Positions 8,188 to 8,458 of a DNA stretch of 8,458 bases are shown here, in pieces. Origin of the DNA: Actinomycetes bacterium (GTDB lineage Bacteria > Actinomycetota > Actinomycetes > S36-B12). The number at the start of each line of letters is the position of its first letter. The first letter of the stretch is position 1. The position numbers were made by a program, and so were the translations under genes. Under the pieces are notes generated by a model. That model did no database searches and had not been told where the DNA came from. It saw only the letters and a list, made by a program, of their open reading frames with translations. The stretch is from positions 1 through 8,458 of the forward strand of contig JAUHZW010000086.1 of the NCBI GenBank assembly GCA_030425745.1, given 5' to 3'.

Positions 8188-8200
8188 GAGTACCGTACTC
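8188..8200. promoter_or_regulatory. 13-bp dyad overlapping the -10 element of the DUF6542-type gene
   Basis: GAGTACCGTACTC has six-base arms (GAGTAC/GTACTC) around one central base. On the minus strand it contains TACGGT (8192-8197, TANNNT), followed by ACTCAG and the GTG start, so the same bases look like a leaderless -10 and a possible operator. It also lies 45 nt upstream of the ychF start on the other strand, so a bound protein could affect both genes. The regulator is unknown. Confidence 0.42.
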
Positions 8201-8245
8201 AAGGCGTCTGGCTCCGGGCGTCATCCCTGACGAGGAAAGAGTGTC

Positions 8246-8458
8246 GTGGCCCTCACCATCGGAATCGTCGGTCTGCCGAACGTCGGCAAGTCGACCCTGT
8301 TCAATGCGCTGACCAAGAACGACGTGCTGGCGGCGAACTACCCGTTCGCGACGATCGAGCCGAACACCGGGGTGGTGGGCGTGCCCGATCCGCGCCTGGA
8401 GGTGCTGGCCGGCATCTTCGGCTCCGAGCGCATCCTGCCGGCGACCGTGCAGTTCGTC
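8246..8458 (+). CDS. ychF: Redox-regulated P-loop ATPase YchF, N-terminal part (runs off the right edge)
   Basis: The first 71 residues are present and the frame is open to the window edge. They contain the P-loop GLPNVGKST (9-17), then LFNALTKNDVLAANYPFATIEPNTGVVGVPDPRLEVLA, which is diagnostic for YchF/OLA1: the NYPFATIEPN switch I region and VPDPRL are nearly invariant. YchF is a TRAFAC-class NTPase that prefers ATP, binds ribosomes and is linked to oxidative stress responses; the G4 motif that sets ATP preference and the TGS domain lie beyond the window. Start GTG 8246 is supported by GAGGAAAG (8232-8239) upstream and by the family N-terminus. It diverges from the DUF6542-type gene across 60 bp. 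Confidence 0.96.
   Translation, partial: MALTIGIVGLPNVGKSTLFNALTKNDVLAANYPFATIEPNTGVVGVPDPRLEVLAGIFGSERILPATVQFV

Overview
The window comes from a high-GC Gram-positive actinobacterium (estimated by eye at roughly 70% G+C, with GTG and ATG starts and strong G/C third-position bias). It lies in a housekeeping neighbourhood conserved across actinobacteria. The order fum - glpX - DUF4245 - xseB - xseA - ispH - DUF6542-type membrane protein - ychF matches the Mycobacterium tuberculosis Rv1098c-Rv1112 region. Micrococcales is the likeliest order, but the genus cannot be fixed from this sequence.

Layout: 1-51 (-) is the first 17 codons of a class I-type fumarate hydratase. 182-2089 (-) is a complete GH13 amylosucrase. 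2329-3348 (-) is class II fructose-1,6-bisphosphatase GlpX. 3427-4011 (+) is a small membrane-anchored DUF4245 protein, divergent from glpX. 4044-6284 (-) is a tight cluster, aldo/keto reductase - xseA - xseB, encoding a reductase and both exonuclease VII subunits. 6340-7305 (+) is IspH of the MEP isoprenoid pathway. 7319-8185 (-) is a membrane protein with a long Ala/Pro-rich tail. 8246-8458 (+) is the beginning of the YchF/OLA1 P-loop ATPase.

The two real intergenic stretches (52-181 and 2093-2328) flank the amylosucrase, which looks like an accessory gene placed between fum and glpX. Each minus-strand gene end (amylosucrase and glpX) runs into a three-copy tandem repeat, of 34 bp and 32 bp respectively. 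Every copy carries the gene's own stop codon and hairpin potential. The 2093-2328 spacer also has a long inverted repeat and a good LacI-family operator just upstream of the amylosucrase ribosome-binding site, suggesting sugar-responsive control. Four genes (fum, glpX, ispH, the DUF6542-type gene) have a TANNNT -10 element 6-7 nt before the start codon and no Shine-Dalgarno, the signature of leaderless transcripts.

I found no mobile element, CRISPR array, RNA gene or defence system. The unusual content is the 3'-end repeat architecture and the regulatory sites, not a new multi-gene system.
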